Shown in pieces: positions 53,237-62,460 of a DNA stretch of 64,000 nt. The notes under the pieces are model-generated. The model saw only the letters and a program-made list of their open reading frames with translations. It was not told the DNA's origin and ran no database searches. The position numbers were made by a program, and so were the translations under genes. This DNA comes from Pirellulaceae bacterium (GTDB taxonomy: Bacteria; Planctomycetota; Planctomycetia; Pirellulales; Pirellulaceae). Position 1 is the stretch's first letter; each line of letters opens with the position of its first letter. The DNA lies in the NCBI GenBank assembly GCA_023382975.1, contig JAHDXO010000003.1:212599-276598 (forward strand), given 5' to 3'.

Positions 53237-53697
53237 CGCTTTTTCAGTGGATGTTTGGGCCGCCGTGTGCGCTGATTGCCGTCTGGTTCCTGATCCGCGC
53301 GTTACGCGGCGGCATCCCACGGGCGCAGGCCAGCTTCTGGATGCTGCTTTGGGGCGCCGCAGCGTGCCTGATCGTGTACCCGGATGGCATTTCGGCACTG
53401 TCAAGCTGGCTGGGCATCGGTCGCGGCGCCGACTTGATATCTTACTTGGCCATCCTGGCCGGACTGGCGGCGTGCGTGTATTTCTACAACCGCTACCGGC
53501 GATTGGAGATCGTGGTCACCAGCGTGATTCGGCAGCAAGCCATCGAACGAGCCCGTTTTGGCGCGGGCGACAGCCGTTTCGAGAAGGGTGGCGCGGACCC
53601 GTTGCAAGAGATCGCCCTGCTGAAGCACCGCCTGGCCGACCTGGAGACCGCCGCCCGACAACCGACACCTTGCGCCCAGTCGCAACCGGACATGTGA
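53233..53697 (+). CDS. DUF2304 membrane protein
   Basis: A 154-residue protein with three hydrophobic segments (GPPCALIAVWFLIRALRG; WMLLWGAAACLIVYP; ADLISYLAILAGLAACVYFY), then a charged coiled coil (LQEIALLKHRLADLET). DUF2304 proteins commonly follow GT2 genes and are thought to anchor the enzyme. The start overlaps the GT2 stop. Confidence 0.85.
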   Translation: MTLFQWMFGPPCALIAVWFLIRALRGGIPRAQASFWMLLWGAAACLIVYPDGISALSSWLGIGRGADLISYLAILAGLAACVYFYNRYRRLEIVVTSVIRQQAIERARFGAGDSRFEKGGADPLQEIALLKHRLADLETAARQPTPCAQSQPDM

Positions 53698-54318
53698 TCA
53701 ACCGGCAGAAGCCCGATCATCGAGCCCATCTTCCTGTCCGCCATCTTCCTGTCCGCATCCGAAGTTTTGCCACAAAAGGGCACAAAGAGCGCAAAGGGAT
53801 ATTCGCGCGGCGCGGCAGGGAACCACGAATTCCACGAATCACACGAATGGGCAAACCAATGCATCGTTCGGCCTGCTTGCGCCGGGAACGCCACCGCGAA
53901 GTCGCCAAGAGCGCAAAGGGGTTCATCTTCGCGTCCTTCGCGCCTTGGCGGTAATCCCTTGATTCGTGACATTCGCGACATTCGTGGTTGTTGCCGGAGT
54001 TTCCTGGACGACGCGAATTGGAACCACGAATTACACGGATCACACGAATTGGCAAACCAGTTCCTGTTCGGCCTGTTGGAATTGGAAACTCACCGCGAAG
54101 TCGCCAAGAGCGCAAAGGGGATCTGCTTCGCGTCCTTAGCGCCTTGGCGGTGATTCGTGTCATTTGTGGTTGTTTCCCTGCTCTCCTGGTCGTTGGCCAT
54201 TCCGGCGAGCGTGGTGGCGTCAGCCCCACGGTGATCCCCAACCGCACCGGATGGGCTCACGCGCGGATAGGGCAGAAAAATCGATGGCAAAAAGATGGAT
54301 CACTGAATCATGAATGCC

Positions 54319-54543
54319 CCGGCGAGCGTGGTGATTTTCGCCCCGAAGGGGCAGCGACATACCAGCCCAGGGCAGCGCCCTGGGGTAGGGGAAGGAAGGT
54401 CGTTTCCTGAGCCCTGAAGGGGCGACACAGAAATGCAATGGGCACCTTGTGATGCCCTTTCAGGGCGTCGGGATCGTGATTCCCAGCGAACCCAGGGCGC
54501 TGCCCTGGGCTGATTTGTTTTGGCCCCTTCGGGGCGAATGCCC
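54319..54543. repeat. Composite hairpin repeat, copy 5
   Basis: Full five-hairpin copy, same orientation as 46562. Confidence 0.75.
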
Positions 54544-54718
54544 AGTAACCAAATACCGACCCCCGCTCAGCGCCCGGGGGCCACTGCTGCGACCTCGGCG
54601 AGCGTGGTGGCGTCAGCCCCACGGTGGTTCGGGTCCCCGACCGCACCGGATGGGCTCACGCGGGGATAGGGCAGAAAGATCGAGGGCAAAAAGATGGATC
54701 ACGGAATCATGAATGCCA

Positions 54719-54942
54719 CGGCGAGCGTGGTGATTTTCGCCCCGAAGGGGCAGCGACATACCAGCCCAGGGCAGCGCCCTGGGGTAGGGGAAGGAAGGTC
54801 GTTTCCTGAGCCCTGAAGGGGCGACACAGAAATGCAATGGGCACCTTGTGATGCCCTTTCAGGGCGTCGGGATCGTGATTCCCAGCGAACCCAGGGCGCT
54901 GCCCTGGGCTGATTTGTTTTGGCCCCTTCGGGGCAAATGTCC
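54719..54942. repeat. Composite hairpin repeat, copy 6
   Basis: Full five-hairpin copy, nearly identical to copy 5 and about 400 nt after it. Confidence 0.75.
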
Positions 54943-55017
54943 AGTCACCAAACGCCGACCCCCGTTCGGCGCCCGGGGGCCACAACTGCCAACTGCCAAC
55001 TGACAACTGACAACTAC

Positions 55018-57117
55018 CTATTCCCGATACGGCTGGTTCTGCTCGTACCGGCGCAGGCGCTGGAGCATCGCGTCGGCTCGATCCGCCCGCCCGGCGGTTT
55101 GTGCGGCCCGGACCGCCTGCTGGGCCGCTTCGACCGCGTCGGCATACTGGCCGTTCTCGGCGTAGGCCGCGGCCAACAAATCCAGCACTCCCGGATCGTC
55201 CGGCGAAGCGGACTGATGGAGCCCGCGCGCCAACCGCAACGCCTCGGCCCCGTCGCGGACCGAATCGTCGGGACAGGTCGCCAACAGCCACGCCAAGCTG
55301 GACCGCACGTGTGACAGGTTGGGATTCAATTGCAGAGCCCGTCGGAATGCTTCCGCCGCTTCGCGATGGCGACCGAGCATGACGAGCGACTGCCCGAGAT
55401 TCGTCCAGGCTTGAACGGCGCTGCCATCGACGTCAAGCGCCTGCCGATACGTGGCCACGGCCTGAACCAGGCGATTTGATCTTGCATACGCGTTGCCCAA
55501 TCCCACGTAGGCCAACACATATTCCCGATTCAGGGCAATCGCTTTCTGATACGCCTCAGCGGCTTCGTCGAACTGATTCTCCGCGGCGTACGACATGCCA
55601 AGCGTGTAGTACGCCTTGCCCGAGTCCGGTTTCATAGCGATCGCCCGCGAAGCCGCCTCGACAGCCCCCCGCCCGTCGCCTTGCCGCCCCAAACAAATTG
55701 CCACGTTGATGTACGCATCGACGTAGCGGCCGTTCAAGGCGATCGCTTGGCGAAAGTGGGGCAATGCTGCTTCATGCTCCCCCTTCTTCAGCAACTCCAA
55801 GCCGGCGTTGTACCAGCCGCGATCGTGATGGGACGCTCGTTCGATCACTTGGTTCCAGAGACCGACAGGATCGTGATAATCCCGGTTCCGCTGGATCGTG
55901 CGCAGGGTCAGCGCCAAGGCAGCGCATACGAGCAGCGCGGGCAAGGCAAGCCCCCGCGTGCGCGGCTGACTGACGACTCGTAACCCGACCGCCGTCACTG
56001 CCAACACACTCAGCGTGATCACCGCGGCCAGCGGCAGATACATGCGATGTTCGAAGGCCAGATCGGCGATCGGCATGATGCTGGATGTCGGCGCCAGGAT
56101 CAGAAAGAACGCTGCGCCCAGAAAGCCCACTCGCGGAAACCGCCACAGCGCCCACACGGTTGCCAGCAACAGCCCCAGCACGGCTGCACCCGGCGGGACG
56201 ATCTGCGTCCAGGTATGGGCCACCGGCCAGCCGTAATCCAGGCACAGCCGGTCGGGCCAAAACGCCAGCCGCAGGTAATGCAGGATCACACCCGGTTGGC
56301 TGCGCAGGTATTCCCAAGGCGTGATTGGGTCGTAGTGAAACCCGGCGGAGACGGGCCCCTCGGTCTCCCGCGGCAGAACTTGCGGCGCGATCAGCCACGC
56401 CGCCATCGCCATCAACCCCGCGTACACCCAACCCCGTCGGACCAGCAGTTCGCGCCACGATCGGCTCAGGAAGATCCGGTCGTACAGCGGAACCACGACC
56501 GCCGCCGTGACCATCACCTCTTTCGAGCCCGTGCCGCCCGCGGCGAAGACCAGGGCCAGCAGATACCAGGGCCAACCGCGACCGGTGGTTGCTCCACGGA
56601 TCACCGCGTTCAGGCACAGCAGGAAGAACATCCCCATCATCGCTTCGCAGCGTTGCACGATGTACGTCACCGCGCCCGTCTGCAGCGGATGGACCAGCCA
56701 CAGCAGCGCCGAGGCAAAGGCCAACTCGGTGGCGATGCGTTGGAGGTTCGGCGGAATCCCGTCCGTCAGCAACGTGCGGCGGACAACGCCAAACAGCGCC
56801 AAGCCAGCCGTCAGATGGACCGCCAGGTTGAACAGATGGTACCCGAACGGATTCAGCCCGCCCCAGCGGAAGTTCAACGCCAACGACAGAAACAGCAGCG
56901 GACGGCCTCTGCCCGCGACTACATCTCGTAAAGAGCCCGCGGTCTGGATCCGCTCGTTCTCGACGATGTTCGGTGTGTCGTCGAACAGGAAAACGCCCCG
57001 GAAACTGCTGCGGTACGCGAACAGAGTCGCCATCGTCAGAAGCAACACGGCCAGCCAGATCGGCATCGAGTGGAATTCTCCCGGTTGTGCAGGTTCTGAC
57101 GATTCGGCGGTCGACAT
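55018..57117 (-). CDS. TMTC-like membrane protein with TPR repeats
   Basis: A 699-residue protein. The N-terminal half has about ten spans beginning WLAVLLLTMATLFAYRS, then VFLFDDTPNIVEN (a conserved Asp-Asp in the first outer loop), like O-mannosyl-transferase-like DUF1736/TMTC proteins. The C-terminal part has at least five TPRs (GWYNAGLELLKKGEHEAAL; AYINVAICLGRQGDGRGAV; AYYTLGMSYAAENQFDEAA). ATG 57117 with GGAGA is used rather than a longer frame. The TAG stop lies at the end of the CAACTGACAACT repeat tail. It may transfer a lipid-linked sugar to protein. Confidence 0.85.
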   Translation of the reverse strand: MSTAESSEPAQPGEFHSMPIWLAVLLLTMATLFAYRSSFRGVFLFDDTPNIVENERIQTAGSLRDVVAGRGRPLLFLSLALNFRWGGLNPFGYHLFNLAVHLTAGLALFGVVRRTLLTDGIPPNLQRIATELAFASALLWLVHPLQTGAVTYIVQRCEAMMGMFFLLCLNAVIRGATTGRGWPWYLLALVFAAGGTGSKEVMVTAAVVVPLYDRIFLSRSWRELLVRRGWVYAGLMAMAAWLIAPQVLPRETEGPVSAGFHYDPITPWEYLRSQPGVILHYLRLAFWPDRLCLDYGWPVAHTWTQIVPPGAAVLGLLLATVWALWRFPRVGFLGAAFFLILAPTSSIMPIADLAFEHRMYLPLAAVITLSVLAVTAVGLRVVSQPRTRGLALPALLVCAALALTLRTIQRNRDYHDPVGLWNQVIERASHHDRGWYNAGLELLKKGEHEAALPHFRQAIALNGRYVDAYINVAICLGRQGDGRGAVEAASRAIAMKPDSGKAYYTLGMSYAAENQFDEAAEAYQKAIALNREYVLAYVGLGNAYARSNRLVQAVATYRQALDVDGSAVQAWTNLGQSLVMLGRHREAAEAFRRALQLNPNLSHVRSSLAWLLATCPDDSVRDGAEALRLARGLHQSASPDDPGVLDLLAAAYAENGQYADAVEAAQQAVRAAQTAGRADRADAMLQRLRRYEQNQPYRE

Positions 57118-57556
57118 GTAAGTCTCCATGGACGGATTCAATGGCGGAACTTGTTGGCCACGTAAGTCTAATGCGCCAAATCGTCCGTTTCCACGAAGAA
57201 TACCTTCGCTTGCTTGAGAACGGAATTCAAAGGCACCCAACACCAAGCACACTCACACCACGCACCGAGCTGGTGGTCAGACGCCTGAACACACACGGAG
57301 TTCGAGTGCCTGATTTCGACGTTGATGTGGAAATAGCGCACCGTCCAGCAACATCCTCATGTCGAGCAATCCGATTTCGCCTGTTCGTTACCTTCCACAT
57401 TGACATGGTTTCTCGATAGCCTAGGCTTGTTGACGAGGGAAATTCAAAGGAACGGTTCGCTTCTTGCTCGCCTCCATGCACCATCGCGACTGGAAAGCGC
57501 ACGCACCGCGGAACGGATGCTCACCGCCGACCACCCCAGTATCTCCGTGACATGCG
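57118..57556. other. Intergenic region, no feature seen
   Basis: About 440 nt between the divergent TMTC-like and GT2 genes. It must hold both promoters, but I cannot pick out convincing boxes. No gene or clear repeat is visible. Confidence 0.5.
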
Positions 57557-58615
57557 ATGACTACATTTTCCGAATCAAGCGAAAGTGACTCGGCAGCCGA
57601 CGAGTCCCCTGAAGTCACCTTGGTGATCCCCGGCCGCAATTGCCAGGCAACGGTGCGCCAATGTCTCGAATCGGTGGTTCCCCTGCTGGAACGAGGCGAA
57701 CTGAAGGAAATCATCTTCGTCGACGACGGTTCCACGGACAATACGGCCCGGGTGGTGGCCGAATATCCCGTGCGTTGCGTCCAGGAATCCGGGCGAGGCA
57801 GAGGAGCCGCTAGAAACGTCGGTTGGCGAATGTCAGATACCCCTCTTATTTGGTTCATCGATTCCGACTGTGTGGCGGAACCGGATGCCCTCCAGAAGCT
57901 TTTGGTGCATACGGCTGATCCCCATGTCGCGGGAGTTGGAGGCAGCTACGGGAATATGCGTCCGGACTCTTTGTTGGCTAGTCTCATCCACGAAGAGATT
58001 GTGGAACGTCATCGGCGCATGCCACCGAAAGTCGACTACCTAGCCACGTTCAATGTCCTCTACCGTCGAGATGTGTTGGAGAAAGTGGGCGGCTTCGACG
58101 AGTCGTACTTAAGAGGACAGGATGTGGAGCTTGCCTACCGGATTCTCGCGACTGGGCAGCAACTGGCCTTCACGATTGAATCGCGAGTGGGTCACTATCA
58201 TCCAACTCGCCTGTTCAGATACTTGCGAACGCAGGGACGACACGGGTACTTTCGCGTGAAGTTGTACTTGAGACATCCTTCGCGTGTCCGCGGAGACGCG
58301 TACAGCGGGTGGGTGGATTATGTCCAGCCGCCATTGGCGGTGTTGGGACTGGCAACCATCCCCTTATTGTGCTACCCATCGTTTTCCATCGTACCCCTGA
58401 TCCTATTCGCCATGCTCATCGTATTTCAGCTTCCCATGACATTCCAGATCATCCACCACTCCCGACGGTGGACGATGTTGACGTTCGTACCCTTGGGGTT
58501 TACGCGTGCAGTCTACCGCGGCTTCGGCATGACTACGGGACTGGGCGGGTTGGCTCTGGAAGCTTCCATGGCGATCATCAAGTCGTGCTGGAAACGCACG
58601 GAGCGATTGTCGTGA
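57557..58615 (+). CDS. Glycosyltransferase family 2 with C-terminal membrane spans
   Basis: A 352-residue enzyme. VTLVIPGRNCQATVRQCL, IIFVDDGSTDNT, WFIDSDCVAEPDAL (DxD) and FDESYLRGQDVELAYR (the ED-containing acceptor motif) are GT2. Two hydrophobic segments (PPLAVLGLATIPLLCYPS; VPLILFAMLIVFQLPMTF) anchor it. The adjacent methyltransferase starts at its stop. It is likely part of polysaccharide or glycolipid synthesis. Confidence 0.9.
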   Translation: MTTFSESSESDSAADESPEVTLVIPGRNCQATVRQCLESVVPLLERGELKEIIFVDDGSTDNTARVVAEYPVRCVQESGRGRGAARNVGWRMSDTPLIWFIDSDCVAEPDALQKLLVHTADPHVAGVGGSYGNMRPDSLLASLIHEEIVERHRRMPPKVDYLATFNVLYRRDVLEKVGGFDESYLRGQDVELAYRILATGQQLAFTIESRVGHYHPTRLFRYLRTQGRHGYFRVKLYLRHPSRVRGDAYSGWVDYVQPPLAVLGLATIPLLCYPSFSIVPLILFAMLIVFQLPMTFQIIHHSRRWTMLTFVPLGFTRAVYRGFGMTTGLGGLALEASMAIIKSCWKRTERLS

Positions 58616-59397
58616 TGAACCCTAACTGCACGCCGAATGTTGACTTGCCCGCCTATGATCGAGGGGGATTTACGCTTCAGGAACTGCTGACGGCTAGCTT
58701 TCCCATCAACGCAACGGAACAACTGCTGAAGACCACTGCCCCGTACCTTCGTGTCCCGGTTTCGGAACTCACCGTTCTGGATGTGGGTTGTGGCTATGGT
58801 GGAATGTCACTTGAACTGGGAAAGCGCTGTCGGCGTGTAGTAGGGATGGAGTGCAGTAGTGGCCGCCTGACGCTTGCCGAACAGATGAAGACCCACCTGG
58901 AGATCAACAACGTCGAGTTTCGCCAGAAGCCCATCGAGGAACTTTCGGATATCGAGTGTTACGACTTGGTCGTTCTTGATAACGTATTAGAACACCTTCC
59001 TGATCAGCCTGCTGCTCTGCGGAACATGGTTCGGTCACTTCGACCCGGCGGAGTTCTTTACATTCTGGTGCCTAACAAGCTATGGCCAATCGAACATCAT
59101 TATCGCCTGCCGTTTCTGGGATACCTTCCCGTCCCACTAGCCAATTTCTATCTGCGTGCGACGCGACGGGGACGTGACTACACGGATGCCAGCTACGCCC
59201 CGACCTACTTTCGCTTGAATCGTTTGCTGAGGCAGTTTCCCGAACTGTCCTTCCAATACGTACCGCCTGCTGATATTTCTCTCGCAATCGGCGGAGCTTC
59301 GTGGCGTTATCGCTACGGCGTTGCAGCGATTCGGCGTTTCCCCTGGCTCTGGGTCATCTCGAAATCACTCTTGGTAGTCGCGGTGAAACGTAATTGA
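58615..59397 (+). CDS. SAM-dependent methyltransferase, class I
   Basis: A 260-residue enzyme. VLDVGCGYGGMSLELG is motif I, VVGMECSS motif II, and VVLDNVLEHLPDQPAALRNM, then LRPGGVLYILVPN, motifs III-IV of small-molecule methyltransferases. The ATG overlaps the GT2 stop by one base, while an in-frame GTG at 58612 also overlaps. It probably methylates a sugar or lipid intermediate made by the neighbouring transferase. Confidence 0.88.
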   Translation: MNPNCTPNVDLPAYDRGGFTLQELLTASFPINATEQLLKTTAPYLRVPVSELTVLDVGCGYGGMSLELGKRCRRVVGMECSSGRLTLAEQMKTHLEINNVEFRQKPIEELSDIECYDLVVLDNVLEHLPDQPAALRNMVRSLRPGGVLYILVPNKLWPIEHHYRLPFLGYLPVPLANFYLRATRRGRDYTDASYAPTYFRLNRLLRQFPELSFQYVPPADISLAIGGASWRYRYGVAAIRRFPWLWVISKSLLVVAVKRN

Positions 59398-59532
59398 CAC
59401 AGATCGACGCGATTCGTGCAGACGAACGTGGCTGGAGAACGGAGCGCACAGCTTCATGGCAGCGAATGAGCAAACGGCAACAGGGTTGTTTCCTTCTGCC
59501 GATGAACTATTGCTGTCGCCAGGTTCCAGATG

Positions 59533-60906
59533 CTACGTTGTTTTCCGACCTGTCTGCACCTGTTTCAACATGACCGCCAGCAGCCCAATCAATAGGACAG
59601 CCGAACCAATAGAAACGAGGCCGACCCCTATGCATGACCACGCGTCGGCTGCGGGCAGAGCAAGGGCGATGAAGAGAGCCAAAGAAAGGAACTGAGCTAC
59701 CATCGTGGCTTTTTCGTACCCTTCGGCAATCAAAAATCGAAAAAGGAGCCACGCTATGCCGAACGCACTCCCGGCACTTAGCAATAGGGCGCTAACCAAA
59801 AGGACCGCGGCAAAGTGTGTTGGCAAGAACCAATTGACTAACACCCAGACGATCGCGGTCATTGCGCAGAGTAGTCCAAGTTGGTAGCCGAGGAAGAAGG
59901 TCCAGAGCTTTATGCGGAAATTACGTTCGTGACCGTGCGGTCCGGTGATATGCGGATAGACAATGCGGATCGCTACGACCGTCAATTGCAGAAAGGCCTG
60001 CAAGACCAGCGTGGCCAAACCCATCACTCCCGCAGCCGCCTCGCCGTGGAACCAGCGCACCACCAACACTCCCGAAGTAACCGGAATGGTGCCTGCCAAT
60101 TGCGTAACGAGCAAGCTCCATGACGAAGCCAACAGCCTGGATACTTCCCGCCAGCGTACGCGCCAATCGATCGGTCCGATCACCAGCCGATAGATGGCTA
60201 GTGATCCCGTCGCCAGGGCGATCATGCGTACAGCGATCAACACGCTGGCCAGTCGTAGCGTCAGCGTGCCAGTCGCGAACCCGATCAGCATCGCGCTCAA
60301 CCAGACGATGTCCACAACCATGGTGACCATCGCCAGCAGCGATTGCCGGTGATGCGCGTCCAGAAACGGCAGCAGTTGCACGCAATTGGCCAGATTGGCC
60401 AGCACGATGCAGGCGAGCAGGAACCGCTCGTCGGACGATGGCCCGGCCAACCAAACGCCCAGCCAGGTGACCGCTGCGATCAGGACGCTGGCCCCGAACG
60501 ACACGGCGATGTAGGCGGCGGTGATCGCCCGTAAATCTTGAGGACGGCGTGTGACCTCGCGGATAACTACCGGCCCCATCCCGGCGGCGGCGACCAAAGC
60601 CAGATAGCCGTACAAGGTCATGGAAAACGTGTAGAGCCCGAATTGCTCGGGGCTCAGGGCATGGGTCAGCAGCAGCACGCCGATCAGGCCGCAGGCCTGC
60701 GATACGACGGTGCCCGCGACCAGCCAAACAAGGTTCCACAGCGCCTGCTTGCCCGCCGGGGTCAGGTAGGAACGCAGAAAGGCCCAGACGCTCGGCGCCG
60801 CCGGCGAAGTGCCCAGCGAAGAGTCCGCGCGTTCGGCGGTCGCCGGGGTGCTCGATGGCTGGAAGGAGGATTCCGTCACGGGTCGAAGTTCTCGCAGTTG
60901 CTGCAT
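59533..60906 (-). CDS. Oligosaccharide flippase (MATE/Wzx-like)
   Basis: A 457-residue protein with about 12-14 membrane spans (ALWNLVWLVAGTVVSQACGL; YTFSMTLYGYLALVAAAGMG; IVWLSAMLIGFATGTLTL; ALFIALALPAADAWSCIG). LLTHALSPEQFGLYTF and GMGPVVIREVTRR fit polysaccharide flippases. The N-terminal 40 residues are disordered. It would move lipid-linked glycans across the inner membrane. It is convergent with the GT2/methyltransferase pair. Confidence 0.9.
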   Translation of the reverse strand: MQQLRELRPVTESSFQPSSTPATAERADSSLGTSPAAPSVWAFLRSYLTPAGKQALWNLVWLVAGTVVSQACGLIGVLLLTHALSPEQFGLYTFSMTLYGYLALVAAAGMGPVVIREVTRRPQDLRAITAAYIAVSFGASVLIAAVTWLGVWLAGPSSDERFLLACIVLANLANCVQLLPFLDAHHRQSLLAMVTMVVDIVWLSAMLIGFATGTLTLRLASVLIAVRMIALATGSLAIYRLVIGPIDWRVRWREVSRLLASSWSLLVTQLAGTIPVTSGVLVVRWFHGEAAAGVMGLATLVLQAFLQLTVVAIRIVYPHITGPHGHERNFRIKLWTFFLGYQLGLLCAMTAIVWVLVNWFLPTHFAAVLLVSALLLSAGSAFGIAWLLFRFLIAEGYEKATMVAQFLSLALFIALALPAADAWSCIGVGLVSIGSAVLLIGLLAVMLKQVQTGRKTT

Positions 60907-61127
60907 CCTACGCTATTTTCGGGGACTCGGAATCGTCGCTTCCCCGCAGTCGCCCCGCCGCGGCCGACCGCAGTCCGGCTCTTCGAGTTGTAGCGATCAA
61001 GCAGGCACCAGTGGCCCCCGAGCGCTGAACGGGGGTCGGTACTTGGACAGTTGTCAGTCGTCAGTTGGCAGTTGGCAGTAGTGGCCCCCGGGCGCCGAAC
61101 GGGGGTCGGTGTTCGGTGACTGGGCAT

Positions 61128-61488
61128 TCGCCCCGAAGGGGCCGGAACAAATCAGCCCAGGGCAGCGCCCTGGGGTCTTGGGGAAACACGATCGCGTCGC
61201 CCTGAAAGGGCAGCGCCGTGAAGGATTTTCGTAGCCGAATTCGTGAGAATTCGGAGGTTCTGGGGAGACTCCGAATTCTCACGAATTCGGCTACCATCGT
61301 TTTCCCGGTGTTTTCCACGCCAAGAGATCCTTCACGGCGTTGCCTGAAAGGGCACCACAAGGTGCCCATCGGTTGTCTGTGCCGCCCCTTCAGGGCTTGG
61401 GAGACGATTTTCGTTCGCCTTCCCAGGGCGATGCCCTGGGCTGTTATGTCGCTGCCCCTTCGGGGCGAAAGACCACCACGCTCGCCGG
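61128..61488. repeat. Composite hairpin repeat, copy 7, inverted and interrupted
   Basis: Reads ttcgccccgaaggggcc, cccagggcagcgccctggg, then gccctgaaagggca, the 129-bp element, and cctgaaagggcaccac with the remaining hairpins in reverse. Confidence 0.7.
61214..61342. mobile_element. 129-bp TIR element, copy B
   Basis: Identical to 51941-52069. Flanked by direct repeats cctgaaagggca (61201-61212 and 61343-61354), differing from those of copy A at the same positions inside the repeat. No protein is encoded. Confidence 0.8.
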
Positions 61489-61661
61489 CGAAAATTCTGG
61501 CGAACATCCGTGGGCAGTGGGCCAAAGTGGCCCCCGGACGCCGAACGGGGGTCGGAATTTGTCAGTGGTCATCGGTCATTGGTCATTGGTTCGTGCGACG
61601 GTGGGACGGTGCGGTGGGGGAGGACAGGCGATTGGCAGGAGAATGATGGGGCTTGGGACCA

Positions 61662-62003
61662 TTACGTCGGATCGGACAAGGAGAGCACAAGTCGTTTGCC
61701 CACCGCTCGGGCATACCGGGACAGCGTGTCGAGCGTTGGGTTGGGACGCTGTCCCGTTTCCAGCTTGGAGATTGCTGAACGATCCATGCCTGTGAGTTCG
61801 GTCAACTCGCTGAGACTCAACCCTTTTTCTTCGCGCGCCGCTCGAAGTTGCTCGAACAAGCCTTGCCAGTCCTCGACAACCGCCGTACGCTCGTGATGCC
61901 GGGCGATCAAATCTGGCAACTCCTCGGCGATCTGGCCTCGAATCGCTTCGTACTTCGCTGCTTCTTCCCTTGTGAGCATTCGGTTGCGGATAACTCGTTT
62001 CAT
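61662..62003 (-). CDS. XRE-family HTH regulator, probable antitoxin
   Basis: A 113-residue protein. LRAAREEKGLSLSELTELTG, then DRSAISKLETGQRPNPTLDTL is an HTH_3 DNA-binding domain. The N-terminal helix LTREEAAKYEAIRGQIAEEL may bind the partner. ATG overlaps the upstream gene stop by ATGA, as in HigBA-like modules where the toxin comes first. Autoregulation through the dyad at 62286-62300 is expected. Confidence 0.85.
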   Translation of the reverse strand: MKRVIRNRMLTREEAAKYEAIRGQIAEELPDLIARHHERTAVVEDWQGLFEQLRAAREEKGLSLSELTELTGMDRSAISKLETGQRPNPTLDTLSRYARAVGKRLVLSLSDPT

Positions 62004-62266
62004 GATCGCTGCCTCCTCGGCACTTCGTAGGCCGTTACCGGGTACACCGTATCTGAGTCAATTTCTTCGTACACCACCATCAGGTGCCGTCCCGTGCTGG
62101 TGTCGCCAAAGATCACGGGGCGACCAGAGGATCGGCTGACGTCTGTGTCCATCGCGTTTTGGAGTACTTCTTCGAACTCCTCTGTCGAGACCCCGTGGTC
62201 GGCACAATGCCGCACATTGCCAGACGGATCATTGTCGAGATCCCAAATGATCGAGCTGAAAAACAT
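62000..62266 (-). CDS. Small probable toxin upstream of the XRE gene
   Basis: An 88-residue protein: DNDPSGNVRHCADHGVSTEEFEEVL, then RPVIFGDTSTGRHLMVVYEE and VYPVTAYEVPRRQ. The compact alpha/beta form and the RHLMVVYEE strand recall BrnT or other RelE-superfamily ribonucleases, but the assignment is tentative. GGAGA lies 9 nt before the ATG. Coupling to the HTH gene by ATGA supports a toxin-antitoxin role. Confidence 0.65.
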   Translation of the reverse strand: MFFSSIIWDLDNDPSGNVRHCADHGVSTEEFEEVLQNAMDTDVSRSSGRPVIFGDTSTGRHLMVVYEEIDSDTVYPVTAYEVPRRQRS

Positions 62267-62285
62267 GGCTTCGATTCTCCGTACC

Positions 62286-62322
62286 GTAGTATTATAGTAC
62301 CACTTTTCCGGCGCGAAGTCAA
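62286..62322 (-). promoter_or_regulatory. Promoter with overlapping operator-like dyad for the toxin-antitoxin pair
   Basis: On the minus strand TTGACT (62317-62322) is followed at 17 nt by TACTAT and at 20 nt by a perfect TATAAT (62291-62296). The dyad GTAGTAT-t-ATAGTAC at 62286-62300 covers the -10, a natural site for the XRE repressor. Confidence 0.6.
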
Positions 62323-62331
62323 GTTGAGGGA

Positions 62332-62460
62332 GTGACCGGTGACCACGACCAGATTTTCAAGCAGTTGATCGAAGCGTTCTTCCAGGAGTTCATGGAAATG
62401 TTCTGTCCATCGGAACTGGCGCTAATGGATTTCGGACGGCTGGCGGTTGGCCGCCTTTTG
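62332..62460 (+). pseudogene. Truncated Rpn/PD-(D/E)XK nuclease-like N-terminus
   Basis: A GTG-started stub DHDQIFKQLIEAFFQEFMEM, followed by FCPSELALMDFGRL, matches the N-terminal residues of Rpn-like or DUF4351-linked transposase/nuclease proteins. The frame then enters unrelated and repeat DNA, so the catalytic region is lost. Confidence 0.5.

Larger units (their letters stand above)
53698..55017. repeat. Repeat-dense block with a 400-bp tandem duplication
   Basis: No gene is supported. 53765-54190 contains two variants of a cacaaagagcgcaaaggg module. 54203-54265 and 54598-54665 are GAGCGTGGTGGCGTC modules. Composite copies occupy 54319-54543 and 54719-54942, offset by 400 nt within a larger near-identical duplication (about 54200-54590 and 54600-54990). 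A CAACTGACAACT tail runs into the stop of the next gene. Confidence 0.7.
60907..61661. repeat. Repeat-dense gap with inverted composite copy 7
   Basis: No gene is supported. CCCCCG/CGGGGG hairpin modules lie at 61010-61126. Copy 7 (61128-61488, inverted) is interrupted by the 129-bp element. A further CCCCCG/CGGGGG hairpin module lies near 61526-61570. Confidence 0.7.
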
